From the NCBI GenBank assembly GCA_015143295.1, contig CM026554.1, positions 33,555,531 to 33,619,530 of the forward strand: a stretch of 64,000 nucleotides of DNA, read 5' to 3'. A program made the translations under genes and the position numbers. Positions 31,111 through 41,602 of this stretch are shown piece by piece. Within the stretch, counting starts at the first letter, position 1, and the number at the start of each line of letters is the position of its first letter. The notes beneath the pieces are model-generated. The model was given only the letters and a program-made list of their open reading frames with translations. It ran no database searches and was not told where the DNA came from. This DNA comes from Tetracentron sinense (Eukaryota; Streptophyta; Magnoliopsida; Trochodendrales; Trochodendraceae).

Positions 31111-31430
31111 GGGATTGATGGCTATACTATCTCCAGGATTCAACCTAGCTTAGACTCTATCTTATGTCCCTTTAAACTTACACTATTTGACCGAGACAAA
31201 ATAACTTAGCCTCTTAGGATGCGCAAAAATTAAATCTCATTCATTAAGTCAATTTATTCTTCAATTAAACTAAATTTTAGCTTGAATCAAGAAAGTCTCA
31301 TCAAGAGGCATGAGATTCCTTAGCTCGGATTGATCTCTTTCCAGCTCTAATGGAGATCTTAGCTATGGGTTTCTTTTTCTAATGAGGTCTATGCTTATAG
31401 AGCTCTCAACACCTCTCCTATATAGGAGGG
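31111..31430. other. Non-coding, no gene seen
   Basis: No gene. It is followed at once by the left end of a hAT-like element. Confidence 0.4.
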
Positions 31431-33043
31431 TAGTGGTATAAAAATAGCCCGTGGGCTCGCAAGGCGGGTCATGTCGGCACGACACGTTTAATAGGTGGGT
31501 CGTGCCCTATTTTTTGCCAGTGAGCTGACATGGCCCAGGCTCGTGAAGGACCCATTCTAGGCACGACCTGTGGCCCAAACACAACACAACACAACACGTG
31601 GGTTGCCTGACTCGCCTGACCCACCTTATTCAACAACCCTTTTTTTTAACTAAAATTATATTTTTACCCCCTCAACAACCATAAAATTGCTAGTTTAAGG
31701 CACAAAAGTGGAAATTGATCATTTAAGCTCATAAATGATCAAAATAGTCTTCACAACAACTATATGATGGATAGTTTTAGGGGTATTTTGGTCATTTAAC
31801 AATCTAAAATTCTCTATAAATTCCCTAACCCCTTAATCATTTTTTCTCACTCAAATCTTTCATTCTCTCTCAATCTCTCTACATTCTACAAGCTTACAAG
31901 TTCTCTCAAAGTTCAATCTCTCTACAAAATTTGCTTTTAAGTACAAAATTTCAAGTCAATTGACTTAAGTTTTGTAAGTTGTTGCTTGTTATTAATTAAT
32001 TGCTCTATAATTCTATTGTGCTTATTAATATAAATATATTTTATTATTCATTTTAATATTAGTTACTACATACTGATTAGTAATTAATTAAGCTATTTAC
32101 ATTCTTATTTGTTAATTGTTAGTTATTCTTATTAATTAATATTTATATCAATTTAAGTTTACTGCATAGAAAATTGATCCTATTGATAAATGTAGATTTT
32201 CAACTCGGTTGCACTGCAAGTAGTAGTACTATCAATAGTAAAAGTACTAAAAGGCTCCGCATGTCAAATGTGTGAAAATATTTTGACATAAAAGAGGTTT
32301 AAGATTTAAGTGTAAAAAGCTAGTCCAATTTGAAATTGTGACATGAAGGAAAACACATGAAAGAAATTTTCATGTGTTTCTTTCATGACACGTGATCTAC
32401 TCTAACACCTCCGGGCTCAACAGTAGCATATGAGTATGAGTATGCTTTTAGTGCAGGTGGTAGAGTATTGACCAAAAGAAGGAGCAGATTAACTTCTAAA
32501 ATTTTGAAGTGATTAATGTGCATAAAGGATTGATAGGATGAGAAATAAGACTACAAGACACCAATCATGATATAGCGGAAGATTAATTTTGCAAACTTAG
32601 ATATAAGCAACGAATCAAAGGATTAGTGATAATATTGTATTTTTTTTTCCTATTGTAAGGCTTGAGCAATGCAAATGATTGATAGTTGGGTAGGTGCCAA
32701 CTTAGTTGGGATGTACTCAAACTATAGTGATGCAATTCTCGGCATTATTTGGAATTTTGCATATACCAACAATTTGCATAACAAATTTCAAAGATAAATA
32801 AAATGTAACCTTTTAAATTTTATACTAGTATTGATTTTTTTGTATTTTAATTTTATAATTATAAATTTAATTTACAAAAAAAAAAAAAATAGGCCGATCC
32901 AGGCACAGTTTGTACTACGGCCCATTTGATACGGCACGGCCACCATGGGATGTGTCTCCATATTTTGTTAGTGGGCGGACACGGCGCGACAGGTTTAATA
33001 GGTGTGTCGTGTCAGACAAGGCAAAGCCCATTTGACACCTCTA
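31431..33043. mobile_element. Non-autonomous hAT-like element, 1.6 kb
   Basis: The left end is TAGTGGTATAAAAATAGCCC. The right end, reversed, is TAGAGGTGTCAAATGGGC. Both sides carry GACACG/CGTGTC subterminal repeats around a GC-richer rim, and the interior is AT-rich. Flanks TAGGAGGG and GGAGAGGG are only a weak target duplication. The interior has a CT-rich leader-like part (31840-31930) but no transposase frame. Confidence 0.6.
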
Positions 33044-33157
33044 GGAGAGGGGTAGTACCTACCAATATAACACCCACTGATCCCATCACGGCTAGAATCT
33101 CCCAAATAGAAGGACACGTGGCACTCAAGCGATTAATTAGTAGACTATTATAATGGT

Positions 33158-33170
33158 CTACTCAAATAAC
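33158..33170. repeat. LINE target-site duplication, left
   Basis: CTACTCAAATAAC, 13 bp; the identical copy is at 33592-33604. Confidence 0.85.
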
Positions 33171-33591
33171 TTCTTTTTTTTTTTGGGTAAGTCAGAAATA
33201 TATAAACTAGCAGGGGGTATACAAATTACATCTCCGAGCCGATGCGCACTGATTGTATCCTTACGGGGGTATACAAATTACAAAAGAGATAAACCAACAC
33301 GGGACCCTGCTAATAAAATTTACAAATCAGCTGCAACAGATCCTGGACTACATTTCCTGTGGAGGGAATACACGGTTTAACAGAGTTTAGAGCATCAATT
33401 ACAACTTTTGCATCAGATAAAACCAATAAATAATGATGCAAAGAGAGGAGCCTCTCCACTTCGACTTGAAGATGCATGAAGTCCATCTGAGGAGACATGA
33501 GTCAATTGAGAAAATAGCTTTTATGCATTAGACAGAGTAGTAGGCAGGTGGAAGGGAAGATTATTGAAAGTAACCTCATTGCTACTCAAAT
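33171..33591 (-). mobile_element. 5'-truncated L1-type LINE with RNase H tail
   Basis: A poly(T) run at 33174-33184 (the poly(A) tail of the minus strand) and a perfect 13-bp target-site duplication define a 421-bp insertion. The minus-strand frame 33498-33310 reads LLSLHHYLLVLSDAKVVIDA, then LNSVKPC, and VVQDLLQLI. This is the plant LINE-encoded C-terminal RNase H-like domain (RVT_3 type). The upstream ORFs were never copied, as is usual for incomplete target-primed reverse transcription. Confidence 0.8.
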
Positions 33592-33828
33592 AACCTTGTT
33601 GTGGTAATAGACTATACCTATGCTCTAAATAACCAATTTTAGCTGCGACGGTATACCTCCAGGGCGCGTGACCATAGACCATATTGTTGATCTAAAACCA
33701 ATAAATTACCTCTTCAAGACATAGAAACTTAACTACTGAATGATTTCAATTATGTTAAAAATAGGTTTTACATAAAAAAATATATATATTATAAAATTAA
33801 ATAGAATATATTTAATTTAAGAGAGCAA

Positions 33829-34112
33829 TTCCTCTACGGTGATAACTGGATTGGCAAATCCGGTACCACACCTAAGGTTCACCCATCCATCCTTGGTTTT
33901 TAGAAAAAAATTAATTCTTTTTAAAAACATTTTAACATTAAAAAACCCTAGAAATTTATTTTTGTATTAAAAAGGAATTAATGTTTTTTTTAAAAAAAAC
34001 TAAGGATGGTGGGTGAACACTAGGGGTGGGAGAATCTTAACCACAGTTTAAGGGGTGTCAAAAGGGACACGTGGCGACCTAAGGGTGATAACCGGATTTG
34101 TAGGATTTGGTT
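33829..34112. mobile_element. Foldback element A
   Basis: Long inverted repeat. The left arm starts CCTCTACGGTGATAACTGG; the right arm ends GTGATAACCGGATTTG...GG. Each arm carries GGTTCACCCA...CCTTGGTTTTTAG or its complement. It belongs to the family with B to E. No coding capacity. Confidence 0.7.
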
Positions 34113-34131
34113 TCTTAATTTAAAGACTAAT

Positions 34132-34479
34132 CATCTCCAGTTGTAACCGGTTTTTGGCAAAACCGGTTACACCCCTATGGTCATCATGAATCCCTTTTTA
34201 CACTCCTTACCTATGGTTAAGATTCACATACCCCTAAGGTTCACCCACCTATCTTTGGTTTTTAGAAAAAAAATATTTTTAAAAATTAACCTTAGGAGTA
34301 GGTAAATTTTAACCACAGTTAATAAAATTTTGTATTATTTTAAAAAAAGAAAAACCAAGAACAGGGGGTGAACCTTAGGGGTGACTGAATCTTAACCATG
34401 GTTAAGTGTATCAAAAGAGATATGTGGCCACCTCATGAGTGTAACCGGTTTTGGCAAAACCGGTTACAACTGGAGATGA
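34132..34479. mobile_element. Foldback element B (upstream of cupin gene)
   Basis: Arms start with TCATCTCCAGTTGTAACCGG and mirror each other across an A/T-rich centre. Each tip contains the small palindrome AACCGGTTTTGGCAAAACCGGTT. It ends about 300 bp before the ATG of the cupin gene and is most similar to element C, on the other side of that gene. Confidence 0.8.
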
Positions 34480-34540
34480 ATGCGTCCCTAATTTAAATCA
34501 TTATCGACAATGATACTAGCCTTATCCAGGTTAAAGTCAT

Positions 34541-34656
34541 ACACGTGTCAATTAAGAGACCTAACGTCTAAAGAAGTGAGCATTTAACCCTAGCATTCCC
34601 CACGTGTTTAATGTTTCTTTATGCACCCACGTTTAAAACATTATCTCACTTATATA
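34541..34656 (+). promoter_or_regulatory. Cupin gene promoter: two G-boxes and TATA
   Basis: ACACGTGTC (34541-34549) and CACGTG (34601-34606) are core G-box/ABRE-type ACGT elements. TATATA (34651-34656) lies about 130 bp before the ATG. The arrangement suggests a promoter that could respond to abscisic acid or light. This is inference from motifs only. Confidence 0.5.
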
Positions 34657-34785
34657 GTAAGTCACCTACTTTTTCTTGGACTTTTACATATAAGCATTGG
34701 CAAGAATACTAGAGAAAAACCCATTAAAGCACCATCACTCACATATCTCCTTAATAATACTTCTTCTTCTTCTTCTTGGCTGGCT

Positions 34786-35214
34786 ATGGAGTCACAACAG
34801 CAACCTATGGCCAATCTTAGAATTGTTGTGGAAAGGAATCCTTCAGATTCAAGGTTATCTGAATTGGGTATTAAGTCATGGCCTAAGTAAGTCTTTTTAA
34901 ACTTTAGTTTTCCCAACAAAACCCTTAAAAGATCTCATTAACTATCTTGTTAGTTATGTTAGTTTTTGTGTTCTTGATTCTCTTTAATTAGATGGGGTTG
35001 TCCTGCGGGGAAGTTCTCTCTCAAATTCGATGCCGAAGAGACATGTTATTTCCTCAAAGGGAAGGTGAAGGCCTACACAAGAGGGTCCTCGGATAGTGTC
35101 GAATTCGGCGCAGGCGATCTTGTCACCATCCCTAAGGGACTCGGTTGCACTTGGGACGTAACCGTCGCCGTCGATAAACACTATAAATTTGATTCTTCAT
35201 CATCATCTTTCTGA
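34786..35214 (+). CDS. Small plant cupin (DUF861/EutQ-like), two exons
   Basis: Exon 1 is 34786-34886 and exon 2 is 34992-35214. The intron (34887-34991) has GTAAGT and a final AG, and its removal joins AA|A as Lys. The product is 107 residues. The second half is one cupin-3 barrel (WGCPAGKFSLKFDAEETCYF, LKGKVKAY, then FGAGDLVTIPKGLGCTWDV), as in small RmlC-like cupins of plants. The metal-site pattern is weak: the EE..YFLKG motif is present, but the usual His residues are replaced. No signal peptide is seen; probably cytosolic. The biochemical role of this subfamily is not established. The frame is intact and the splice sites canonical, so it is likely a live gene, standing between foldback elements B and C. 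Confidence 0.85.
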
Positions 35215-35585
35215 TTATTTTCTCTTTATTCAGACCATGGTTTTCTTCTCAGTTCATCTTCTTCTCCTTCTTCTGATCTTTGTTAGGTTTTCCTTGTTAT
35301 GCTTATTATGTTTGTATAGAAGGGTGTTTTTGAGTGTTGTGATCCTAGTAAAAAAAAACGGTTCAAGCATGTCCAATTCAAAGTAATTAATCTTGTTTAT
35401 GTCAGTTGATCATCAAGGGATTTTTATCATACAAGAAATATTGTGTAACTTTTTGTTTGCAACTAAATGAATACTAAAGTGTGCGTTATGGAAGACTATA
35501 GTCCTTGCATATCATCTATGAGACTATTACTCCGCTTTTAAAAAATTAAGAGTTCACTGCTAATGTTAGATTATGTGGGACGTAA
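35215..35585. other. Cupin 3' flank, non-coding
   Basis: Probable 3' UTR and flank. No classical AATAAA stands out, but A-rich tracts lie at 35350-35385. Confidence 0.4.
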
Positions 35586-35931
35586 TCTTCTCCAGTTGTA
35601 ACCGGTTTTGTCAAAACCGGTTACTTCCCCAAGGTGGCCACATGTCTCTTTTGACATTGTTAACTATGGTTAAGGTTCACTCACCCCTAAGGTTCACCCA
35701 CCTATTCTTGGTTCTTAGAAAAAAATAATAAATTTTTTTCTTAACTGTAGTTAAAATTTACCAACTCTTAGGGTTAATTTTTTAAAAATATTATTTCTAA
35801 AAACCAAAGAGAGGTGGGTGAACCCTAGGGGTAGGTGAATCTTAACCACAGTTAAGGGGTGTAAAGAGAGACATGTGGTAACCACAGGGTTGTAACCGGT
35901 TTTGCCCAAAACCGGTTACAACTGGAGATGA
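35586..35931. mobile_element. Foldback element C (downstream of cupin gene)
   Basis: Arms from TCTCCAGTTGTAACCGGTTTTG to its mirror image at the right end (CCGGTTACAACTGGAGA). It shares with B the ACATGT.TCTTTTGACA, GGTTAAGGTTCAC and GGTTCACCCACCTAT segments. Confidence 0.8.
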
Positions 35932-36129
35932 TCACCAGTCTAGATTTATGGCATGTGATTGATTCATTCACCATCTCAGCAAGACTCCCTCATTGTAGCT
36001 ACAGGCTACAAGTGCATACGCTCAAGTGACGCGTCATTATCGATTTCTACGTCTTTTCTTCCACAAGAGTCACGTCTTGTAGGTGACCCATGCGCTCTTG
36101 CAGCAGTTGGACAAGATGATTTGGCTTAG

Positions 36130-36494
36130 AAACCAAACCTCTGCTGTGATAACCGGATTTTCCAAATATGTTATCACCCCTGAGGTCGACACGTTTACCT
36201 TTTGATACCCCTTAATTGTGGTTAAGATTCACCCACCCATCCTTGGTTTTTAGAAAAAAGTTATTAATTATATTTTTAATATAAAAAAAGTATTTTTAGG
36301 GTTTTTTTATTATTAAAATATTTTTAAAATGTAATTAATATTTTTAAAAAAAAAAAAAACAAGAATGGGTGGGTGAACCCTAAGATTAAGTAAATCTTAA
36401 CCACAGTTAAGGGGTGTCAAAAGGGACACATGGCGACTTCAGGGGTGATAACCGGATTTACCAAATCCGATTATGACTGTAGAGGATTTGGTCT
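36130..36494. mobile_element. Foldback element D
   Basis: Arms ACCAAACCTCTGCTGTGATAACCGG and, reversed, ACCAAATCCTCTACAGTCATAATCGG. The interior carries GTGGTTAAGATTCACCCACC and TCCTTGGTTTTTAG in both orientations. Same family as A and E. Confidence 0.8.
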
Positions 36495-36502
36495 CTTTAG
36501 CT

Positions 36503-36883
36503 TAGAGTATTCCTACCAGTCTCACCAAATTTTACCCACCAAAATAGCCAAAGCTCACCTTTCCTATTTTGGCTATCCCACAACCTCAACAAAATAACCA
36601 AAACTCATATTATTTTATTATTTATTGTGGGACCACAATAAATGAATGGAGAGAGAAACCTTTATTTTATTATTTGTGTGGGACCACAATAAATGAAGGA
36701 AAATAAATATTTAGCTTCGGTGAGTGTACAGTACTCACTAAGTTTGGTGAGAACTGTACATTCATCAAACCGAAATGGTTATTTTGAAGAATTTTGAAGA
36801 GGCTAGTGGAGACCCTTTTAAAGCATTTTTTAGTACTTTGAAACTTTTTGGTTATTTTGTTAAGGCTGTTAGGAATGCTCTTA
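36503..36883. mobile_element. Second MITE family, copy 1
   Basis: The terminal inverted repeat is TAGAGTATTCCTACCAGTCTCACC on the left and, reversed, TAAGAGCATTCCTAACAGCCTTAAC on the right. The interior has TATTTTATTATTTGTGTGGG and GGTGAGTGTACAGTACTCAC phrases. Non-coding. Confidence 0.7.
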
Positions 36884-37923
36884 GAGCATTCCTTGTAGCC
36901 TCACCCAAAATAGCCAAAACTCACTTTTTTTTACTTTGGCTATCCATTTTTTTTAAAACACTACCAGCAACCTAAAAAAGAGAGAGAGAAACATTATTTT
37001 ATTATTTGTGTGGGAAAACAAAAAAAGAAGAGAGAGAGAAACATCATTTTATTATTTGTGTGTGACCACAATAAAGGAAGGGAGAGAGAGAAACCTTATG
37101 TTATTTGCATCAAATCCTCTCCTGTGATAACCGGATTTGGCAAATCCGGTTATCACCCCTAGAGGTCACCACGTGTCTCCTTTGACACCCCTTAACCGTG
37201 GGTAAGGTTCACTCAACCCTAGGGTTCACCCACCTATTTTTGGTTTTTTTTTTTTAAAATAATAATTATTTTTTTAAAATTAAAAAACTGTTTTTAGAGT
37301 TTTTTTAATATTAAAAAAAGTTTTTTAATTTAAAAAAAAGAATTATTATTTTAAAAAAAAAACCAAAAATAGGTGGGTGAACCCTAGGGTTGGGTGAACC
37401 TTACCCATGGTTAGTGGGTGTCAAAGGAGACACGTGGTGACCTCTAGGGGTGATAACTGGATTTGCCAAATCCGGTTATCACCGGAGAGGATTTGATGCC
37501 TATTTTATTATTTGTGTGGGACCACAATAAAGGAAGGGAAGAAAATATTTAGCTTTGTTAAGTGTACTCACCAAGTTTGGTGATTACGGTACACTCACCA
37601 AACCAAAATCTTTATTCTGATGAGACTGCTGGGGGCCTATTTTAGCAGTTTTTAGTGTTTTGGCTCTCTCATCAAAATAAAGATTTCCGTTTGGTGAGTG
37701 TACAGTATTTACAAAGTTTGGTGAGTACTCTACACTCACCAAAGCTAAAATTTCTCTCCCTTCCTTTATTATGGTCCCACACAAATAATAAAATAAGGTC
37801 TCTCTCTCCCTTCTTTTTTTGTTAAACTGGTGAGGCTGTTAGAGTGTTTTTAAAAAACGTGGAAAGCTAAAATAGAAAAGGTGAGTTTTAACTATTTTGG
37901 TGAGGCTGCTAGGATTGCTCGTA
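36882..37923. mobile_element. Second MITE family, copy 2 (interrupted)
   Basis: It starts TAGAGCATTCC immediately where copy 1 ends, sharing the junction GCTCTTAGAGC, and ends, reversed, TACGAGCAATCCTAGCAGCCTCACC. The same internal phrases occur as in copy 1. Foldback element E (37107-37499) is inserted in it. Confidence 0.65.
37107..37499. mobile_element. Foldback element E, near-perfect arms
   Basis: Two arms of about 190 bp, almost identical in inverted orientation from GCATCAAATCCTCTCC inward. Each starts with the small palindrome GATAACCGGATTTGGCAAAT and carries CACGTGTCTCCTTTGACACC and AACCCTAGGGTTCACCC. The low divergence between arms marks it as the youngest of A to E, or as the one best kept by gene conversion. 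Confidence 0.85.
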
Positions 37924-38262
37924 GAGGGAGAATCCGGAATGTCAAAAAGATCATTAATCATCATTTGTGTATGTATTGAAGAAATCTAGAAGCACCAAAG
38001 CCTCCGCCGCCATAAGGGGTAAATTACCAACCGTTCCAAAAGTAGCTTGGCCCACCACTATACTATGGGAGTCAAAAAAAGCCCGCCAATATCCATACTT
38101 TAGGCCTTAGGGCTGGGCTCAATTCCTAGACCCAAATTAATGTGAGCCGGAATTGGCTTGACTCCTTAATTATGTTATATTGTATGATACATTTGATAAT
38201 TTTTTTTCTTTTACATGACACACAAAGAGAGTAGAGGTATAAATGCACACTATTACATAACA
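37924..38262. other. Non-coding, no gene seen
   Basis: No gene. Around 38100-38165 a GGGCTGGGCTCAA...GAGCCGGAATTGG stretch resembles a hAT-type MITE rim without a definable partner. Confidence 0.4.
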
Positions 38263-38913
38263 GTGTGCACCCGTTTTCTAATAACCCGACTAGTCTTTGA
38301 ACCGGTTGGGTGACTGGGTCCTGGTTTGACCGGTTCAACCAATTCGACCGATCGGTTCATTCGGTTCGCCAAAAAACACCCTTAATCTTCAAGTCCAAAC
38401 AAGGTAAGTGAGACCTAAGCTAGAACTTCCTCGTCTCTTCTTTATTCAGTCTATTTCCTAGGTCTTCTTTAATCAAAAGGCCTACTTTTTAGCTTTTCAA
38501 TTGTCAAACATCTAGTAAAATTTCTCTTTAAAGAAAGAATATTTAAGAAAGAAATGAAAATTAATTAACCATGTCAGCTTGTCACTTCTCATGTCAGTAT
38601 ATCACTTCAAAACCAAACTCTAACAATTCATATAGAAATTAGAAATCTTAAGTTCTTCTCTCCCAAGATGCCGAGAGGGATTTGGTCACCGGCGAGCTAT
38701 CAACGCAACAACGATGAAGCCATGATGTTGTCCAAGGAGCTATACTAGAAGGTGTATATCAAATGTTGCAACTGTGTGGGTGGCCCTTAACGTTTCTTCA
38801 GTAACAAGAATACAACCGGGGTAACCCCGGTGCAGACGAAAGCTCGATGGCCATTACAATTACAAGAGAAATTAGTCTCGGCCGATAATTATAACTGGTC
38901 ACCGGTTCTGCCG

Positions 38914-38918
38914 GTTAC
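38914..38918. repeat. Target-site duplication GTTAC, left
   Basis: GTTAC precedes the TG of the solo LTR; the identical partner is at 41158-41162. Confidence 0.85.
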
Positions 38919-41157
38919 TGAAGGGAATCCAGATAAAAATTTTATGCGAAAAACTAGAACCCGAAGATCTTTACACCATAGAAAACAAATAATATTAACT
39001 ACATGTTAAAGAATTACCTCGATGAATGATGTTCACCAGTGAAGCACAAAACACGATGAAGCTTCAGAACTCTTTGTAGAGATTTCTCGAAGAAATATCT
39101 CAAACTCAATTTTCTCTCTTCGCTACCTCCACGAAGCTTTCGAATCTTCTCTTGGATTTTGAAGAACAAAGAGATGAAGGAGATTATGGAGTAGACTTTC
39201 TATCTCCCAAAAATCCTTAGGGTTCAAAACCCTAGCCTTCAAAATCCCCTGAGGGTCTCCCTTGTAGCTCATGAAATCCTTGAGGATGCTCTCCTTTAGC
39301 TCACACGAAAATCCTTGAAGAATAATAATGAATGATCACTCCCTCACGGTTTGGGTGTTAGGGTATTTATAGATATGGATCTTATCCATATATTTAATTA
39401 TTATCCTATAATGATAGTTATCCTTAAGAGTTTCTAAATAATGATAACTCCTATCATTAATTAAACTTCTAGTTTATCCATAACTAGTTAGTTATAACAA
39501 ACCTTCTAATTTAGGATTCTTTTTCCTAAAATGACTCCTTAATTAATGGGATATAACTAGCTCCCTAGATTCTAGGAATTCTAACCAACTCCCTAACTAT
39601 TAAGGAATCTAACCAATTTAGAAACACCAAAAGGGTGGGCGTGAGATAGAGAGGGGCATGAGCATAGAGAGGGGCATGAGCTAGAGGGAGTCTTGAGCTC
39701 CAAGGTAATAAGGATAATCTTTATCTCTTTAGTTTCTTGTCTTCCAAGTAAGGTATCTAATCTCATTAGATAAAGATTAATTAATTATTAATAATCTACT
39801 AACCAAAAATCCCTTAATAATATGGAACTAAAAGTGGGCGCCCACCTAGGGATTCCATCCCATGGGCTTGGGCCCACCAATAAGGTCCATTTTAATGGTC
39901 TTTTATGGATATGAGTCAAACCCATATCCCCTTATATTTGTTTAATTAAATAATAATAATTATTATCCTTTAATTTAGATTAACATTTAATCTAAACTAC
40001 ATATTAATATTTAATCTATTTAATATAGATTAATATTTAATCAATTAATTATAGATTACCATTTAATCTATTATTTTGAGCTTGTATTTTTTTATGGGCA
40101 TCTCCGTAGATTGCTTTGGGACATTCTAATCCTGGCTTATCTGATTTATCCCGTTGACCCTTTAATAGGAATGACACTTGAATTGCAAGTGACGTGAGAT
40201 ATTCATGTTGTAATTGAATCCCAATGTAAGAACATAAACCAATAAAGGATCTTGCCACATGAACTTTTTAATTCGATTGATCATTCCAATAACATTATCC
40301 CTAATAGGCCTTCGAGATTAATATATTATCTAACTCATAACCTATTGTATATCATTAAGGTTTCCAAGACATTTGATTAAGCCATTAGAAACTATTACTT
40401 ATGTTAAAAAATTTTGAGAAAAGTTTTCATTAAGTATAATATATTTTATTAAAAAATATATTTCAAACTTATTTGATTTCAAAATCACTTGCGCAAGATT
40501 TAAGCTTAATCAACTGTCTTACCCGAAACTTGGATAATCTCTCAATTTAATGAACATGAATTTCTTGTTTGAAATTCATTATGACTCAAACAACTTTCTG
40601 ATTATCCAACTGTCACCGTATCGTAGTCCCTCAGGTAGAGAGTACTTAGATGCAATCAAAACAATCAGATTACTGCTCAGTTATAAATGAACTCATCAGA
40701 TCTAAGGATCATCAAAACTATTTAATGTGAATGAAAGACCAATTATTTGATAATATGTTTATGTAAGAGGTTTCTCATTGCATGCAATCAGTCAGTGTAT
40801 GTTTAAGCGCAGTCTCCACTACAATAGTTTGAGATAAAACTACATCTCAATTATTGAGAATATCTTAGCATTATGGCAGTCATATAAGTGAAGTGCTCAG
40901 CTTCACCCATAGTTGTGACTTTATAAGGTAAAAGGATCTGGAAAGCTATATTTGCTTATGATAGTCCAATACCTATCACATAGTTTTCCTACAATATATC
41001 TTAAGGACCTTGATCGATATCTCATATCGTATAGATCATCTTATGATCATGGTCAATTACCCATATGAATTCACAATAGATAAAGAAGATGTCTTTATTA
41101 ATCTAATCAATAAAAATCTTACAATCTAAATGACTTTTTAGGGCATAATGTCCAACA
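38919..41157 (-). mobile_element. Solo LTR, 2239 bp, reverse orientation
   Basis: On the minus strand it starts TGTTGGACATTATGCCC and ends GGATTCCCTTCA, i.e. TG...CA. Perfect GTTAC duplications flank it. It interrupts a CCGGTT-rich hAT-type element. No pol domain is present, so it is a solo LTR left by recombination between the two LTRs. The start resembles those of some Ty1/copia elements, but the superfamily is not proven. Confidence 0.8.
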
Positions 41158-41408
41158 GTTACCGGTTCAACCGGCCGGTTCTTCCTGTTCTTAAACTTTC
41201 TTGCAGTTTTGAATTTAGTCCGGTTTTGGAGGTTTTAAAAACCATTTAGAGGACCGGTTCCTAGTTTTACCGGTTCAACCGGCCGGTCCAGTCCGGTTTT
41301 GACAACACTAGTGTGCACTTCTATCATTAATCATTGTTATAGGATACCATATATTAAATTATATATATATATATATAATAACATACTAGTATATATGTAT
41401 ATGAGTCG

Positions 41409-41602
41409 GTCTATTGGTACTCCCAAATCTACTCTCTAATCCTAACCGTTTATAACCAACCACTAAAGGCTAGGATTTGAGTTGACTTATTTTGTATTTT
41501 CTAATGTCACATCAGTTCTAATCCTAACCGTTTAATAACTGAGATAAACGGTTAGGATTTGGGAGTATATTAGGGAGTACACCTTGGGAGTATCCCTAGA
41601 CT
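41409..41602. mobile_element. Small foldback MITE
   Basis: Inverted arms: GTCTATTGGTACTCCCAAAT...CTAATCCTAACCGTTTA on the left, and its complement TAAACGGTTAGGATT...GGGAGTATCCCTAGAC on the right. The copy of CTAATCCTAACCGTTTA in the middle (41518) makes it internally repetitive. Confidence 0.65.

Larger units (their letters stand above)
38271..41310. mobile_element. hAT-type element split by a solo LTR
   Basis: Flanked by the perfect 8-bp duplication GTGTGCAC (38263-38270 and 41311-41318). The right end, reversed, reads TAGTGTTGTCAAAACCGGAC; the left end is a diverged counterpart that aligns without gaps (14 of 21). CCGGTTCAACCGG-type motifs are frequent near both ends. Without the inserted LTR the element is about 0.8 kb, with no transposase frame. 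Confidence 0.75.

Noticed and set aside
31423-33051. 8-bp target duplication of the 1.6-kb hAT-like element
   Set aside because: TAGGAGGG and GGAGAGGG agree in only five of eight places; the element is kept, the duplication is not claimed.
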